Assembly: GCA_041485905.1 (NCBI GenBank)
Contig: JBGPKK010000055.1
Coordinates: forward strand, 1 to 25,474
From: JAHFUI01 sp041485905
GTDB lineage: Bacteria > Acidobacteriota > Vicinamibacteria > Vicinamibacterales > CAVVIG01
Length of the DNA stretch: 25,474 nucleotides
Direction: 5' to 3'
Below the pieces are notes generated by a model, which was not told the DNA's origin, did no database searches, and was given only the letters and a program-made list of their open reading frames with translations. Position numbers and translations under genes: made by a program. Of this stretch, positions 24,448 through 25,474 are shown piece by piece (the stretch's first letter is position 1; each line of letters starts with the position of its first letter).

Positions 24448-25461
24448 CTGAAACTTCGATTCCTGGCTCTGGTTGGCGCGGCGGCAGGCGTGCTGGCGGT
24501 CGGGGCCGCCAATCCCGGGGCTCAAAAGGGAGCGGCGCCCCGTACGCGAGAAGGCCGGCCCGACCTGCAAGGTGTCTGGAGCTACGCGACCTTGACGCCG
24601 CTCGAACGCCCGGCCGAGTTCGCCGGGCGATCGGTTCTGACGGACGCGGAGGCCGCGGCATTCGAAAAACGAACGCTCGCCATCCAGAACCGCGATCGTC
24701 GCGACGGCGAGGGTCCAACCGGTCGCGGGCCGGACGGCCGCACCGATCTCGATCGCGCGTACAACCAAGTGTGGTGGGAGTATGGGTCCAAGGTCGTGGG
24801 AACCCGGCGCACGTCGCTCATCATCGATCCTCCCGATGGGCGAATTCCCTCCTTGACTCCCGAGGGGCGGAAGCGCGCCGAGGACAGACGCGGATTGTGG
24901 ACGGCCAACGGAGAGTACGAGGGCGGCGCCAGGGGCCTGAGCTTCGATTCCCACGCGGACCGGCCGCTGCAGGAACGGTGTCTCGGCTGGACGGTGACCG
25001 GTCCGCCGATGGTGCCCGGGGCGTATAACAACAACATGGAAGTGTTCCAGACGCCGGACACGGTGGTGATCGTCAACGAGATGGTCCACGACCAGCGCAT
25101 CATCCCGCTCGACGGCCGTCCGCAGGTCGGATCGCCGATCCGTTTGTGGATGGGCAGCTCGCGCGGACGCTGGGACGGCGAGGCGCTCGTCGTGGACACG
25201 ACGAATTTCAGGCCCATGGTGTTCAGGAGCGCCAGCGCGAAGCTGCACCTCGTCGAACGCTTCTCGCGCGTCAACGCGGACACGCTGCTCTATGAGTTCA
25301 CGATTGACGATCCGGCGACGTGGACGAGGCCGTGGACGGCGCAGATTCCGATGACGAAGAGCCGGGAGCCGATCTTCGAGTACGCCTGCCACGAGGGAAA
25401 TTACAGCCTGCCGAACATCCTCGCGGGCGCGCGCGATCAGGAGAAGGCTGTACAGCAGTAG
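24448..25461 (+). CDS. Secreted protein of unknown function, Acidobacteriota-type, probable CTG start
   Basis: A 337-residue exported protein if started at CTG 24448. The frame is closed upstream by TAG at 24421, and no ATG, GTG or TTG occurs before GTG 24490. Starting at 24490 would remove the basic and most of the hydrophobic part of the signal peptide (KLRFLALVGAAAGVLAVG). A strong AGGGGAGG (24436-24443) stands 4 bases ahead of the CTG, as expected for a true start. The mature part begins REGRPDLQGVWSYATLTPLE, then carries DPPDGRIPSLTPEG, ERCLGWTVTGPP, and RGRWDGEALVVDTTNF, blocks common to a large set of uncharacterised secreted proteins in Acidobacteriota. Function unknown. It ends 13 bp before the window edge. 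Confidence 0.78.
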   Translation: MKLRFLALVGAAAGVLAVGAANPGAQKGAAPRTREGRPDLQGVWSYATLTPLERPAEFAGRSVLTDAEAAAFEKRTLAIQNRDRRDGEGPTGRGPDGRTDLDRAYNQVWWEYGSKVVGTRRTSLIIDPPDGRIPSLTPEGRKRAEDRRGLWTANGEYEGGARGLSFDSHADRPLQERCLGWTVTGPPMVPGAYNNNMEVFQTPDTVVIVNEMVHDQRIIPLDGRPQVGSPIRLWMGSSRGRWDGEALVVDTTNFRPMVFRSASAKLHLVERFSRVNADTLLYEFTIDDPATWTRPWTAQIPMTKSREPIFEYACHEGNYSLPNILAGARDQEKAVQQ

Positions 25462-25474
25462 ACTGGAGCCTGCC

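Noticed and set aside
24322..25392. Minus-strand extension upstream of the TPR-like gene to 25392
   Set aside because: It is antisense to the secreted protein at 24448-25461. A signal peptide beginning at 24321 or 24300 marks the real start.

Overview
The window is GC-rich and gene-dense. Many genes overlap start-to-stop, TTG and GTG starts are common, and several predicted exported proteins are of a kind frequent in soil Acidobacteriota (class Vicinamibacteria): Gly/Ala-rich NHL propellers, a Tat-exported sulfite-oxidase-like protein and a secreted imidazolonepropionase-like amidohydrolase. A Vicinamibacterales-type acidobacterium is my best guess. This rests on gene style only, since no rRNA or marker gene is present.

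Left part (1-8049), redox and periplasmic functions: a cytochrome with two haem motifs (cut by the window edge), two tandem NHL beta-propeller proteins, a REP-like palindromic element, a convergent CmoB/DUF1698-type methyltransferase, a Tat-exported molybdopterin oxidoreductase, an acyl-CoA-dehydrogenase-fold flavoprotein, and a secreted amidohydrolase whose last ~25 residues are thrown out of frame by an apparent 1-base deletion near 7981.

Central part (8101-16937), the main interest: what looks like a full ceramide pathway in two tail-to-tail operons. The plus-strand operon encodes an acyl carrier protein, a fatty-acyl-AMP ligase and a serine-palmitoyltransferase-type alpha-oxoamine synthase. 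The facing minus-strand operon encodes a small membrane protein, a GDP-mannose 3,5-epimerase-like enzyme, a GNAT-like candidate ceramide synthase and an extended-SDR candidate ceramide reductase. This is the set of functions known from Caulobacter (spt, acpR, aasR, cerR, bcerS). Divergent from it is a membrane desaturase that strongly resembles eukaryotic sphingolipid delta-4 desaturase (DES1/DEGS1), a second di-iron membrane desaturase or hydroxylase, and a PimA-like GT4 glycosyltransferase.

Right part (18040-23587), glycosylation and transport: a minus-strand operon encodes a possible glycosyltransferase, a GT32-type (DXD) glycosyltransferase, an MsbA-like ABC exporter and a fucosyltransferase-like protein. 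A divergent GT2 glycosyltransferase follows. Together with the centre this suggests that ceramide is made, desaturated (sphingosine-like), glycosylated and flipped or exported. The window ends with a secreted TPR-like protein and a secreted protein of unknown function that probably starts at a non-canonical CTG codon.

I see no tRNA, rRNA, CRISPR array, transposase or prophage gene.
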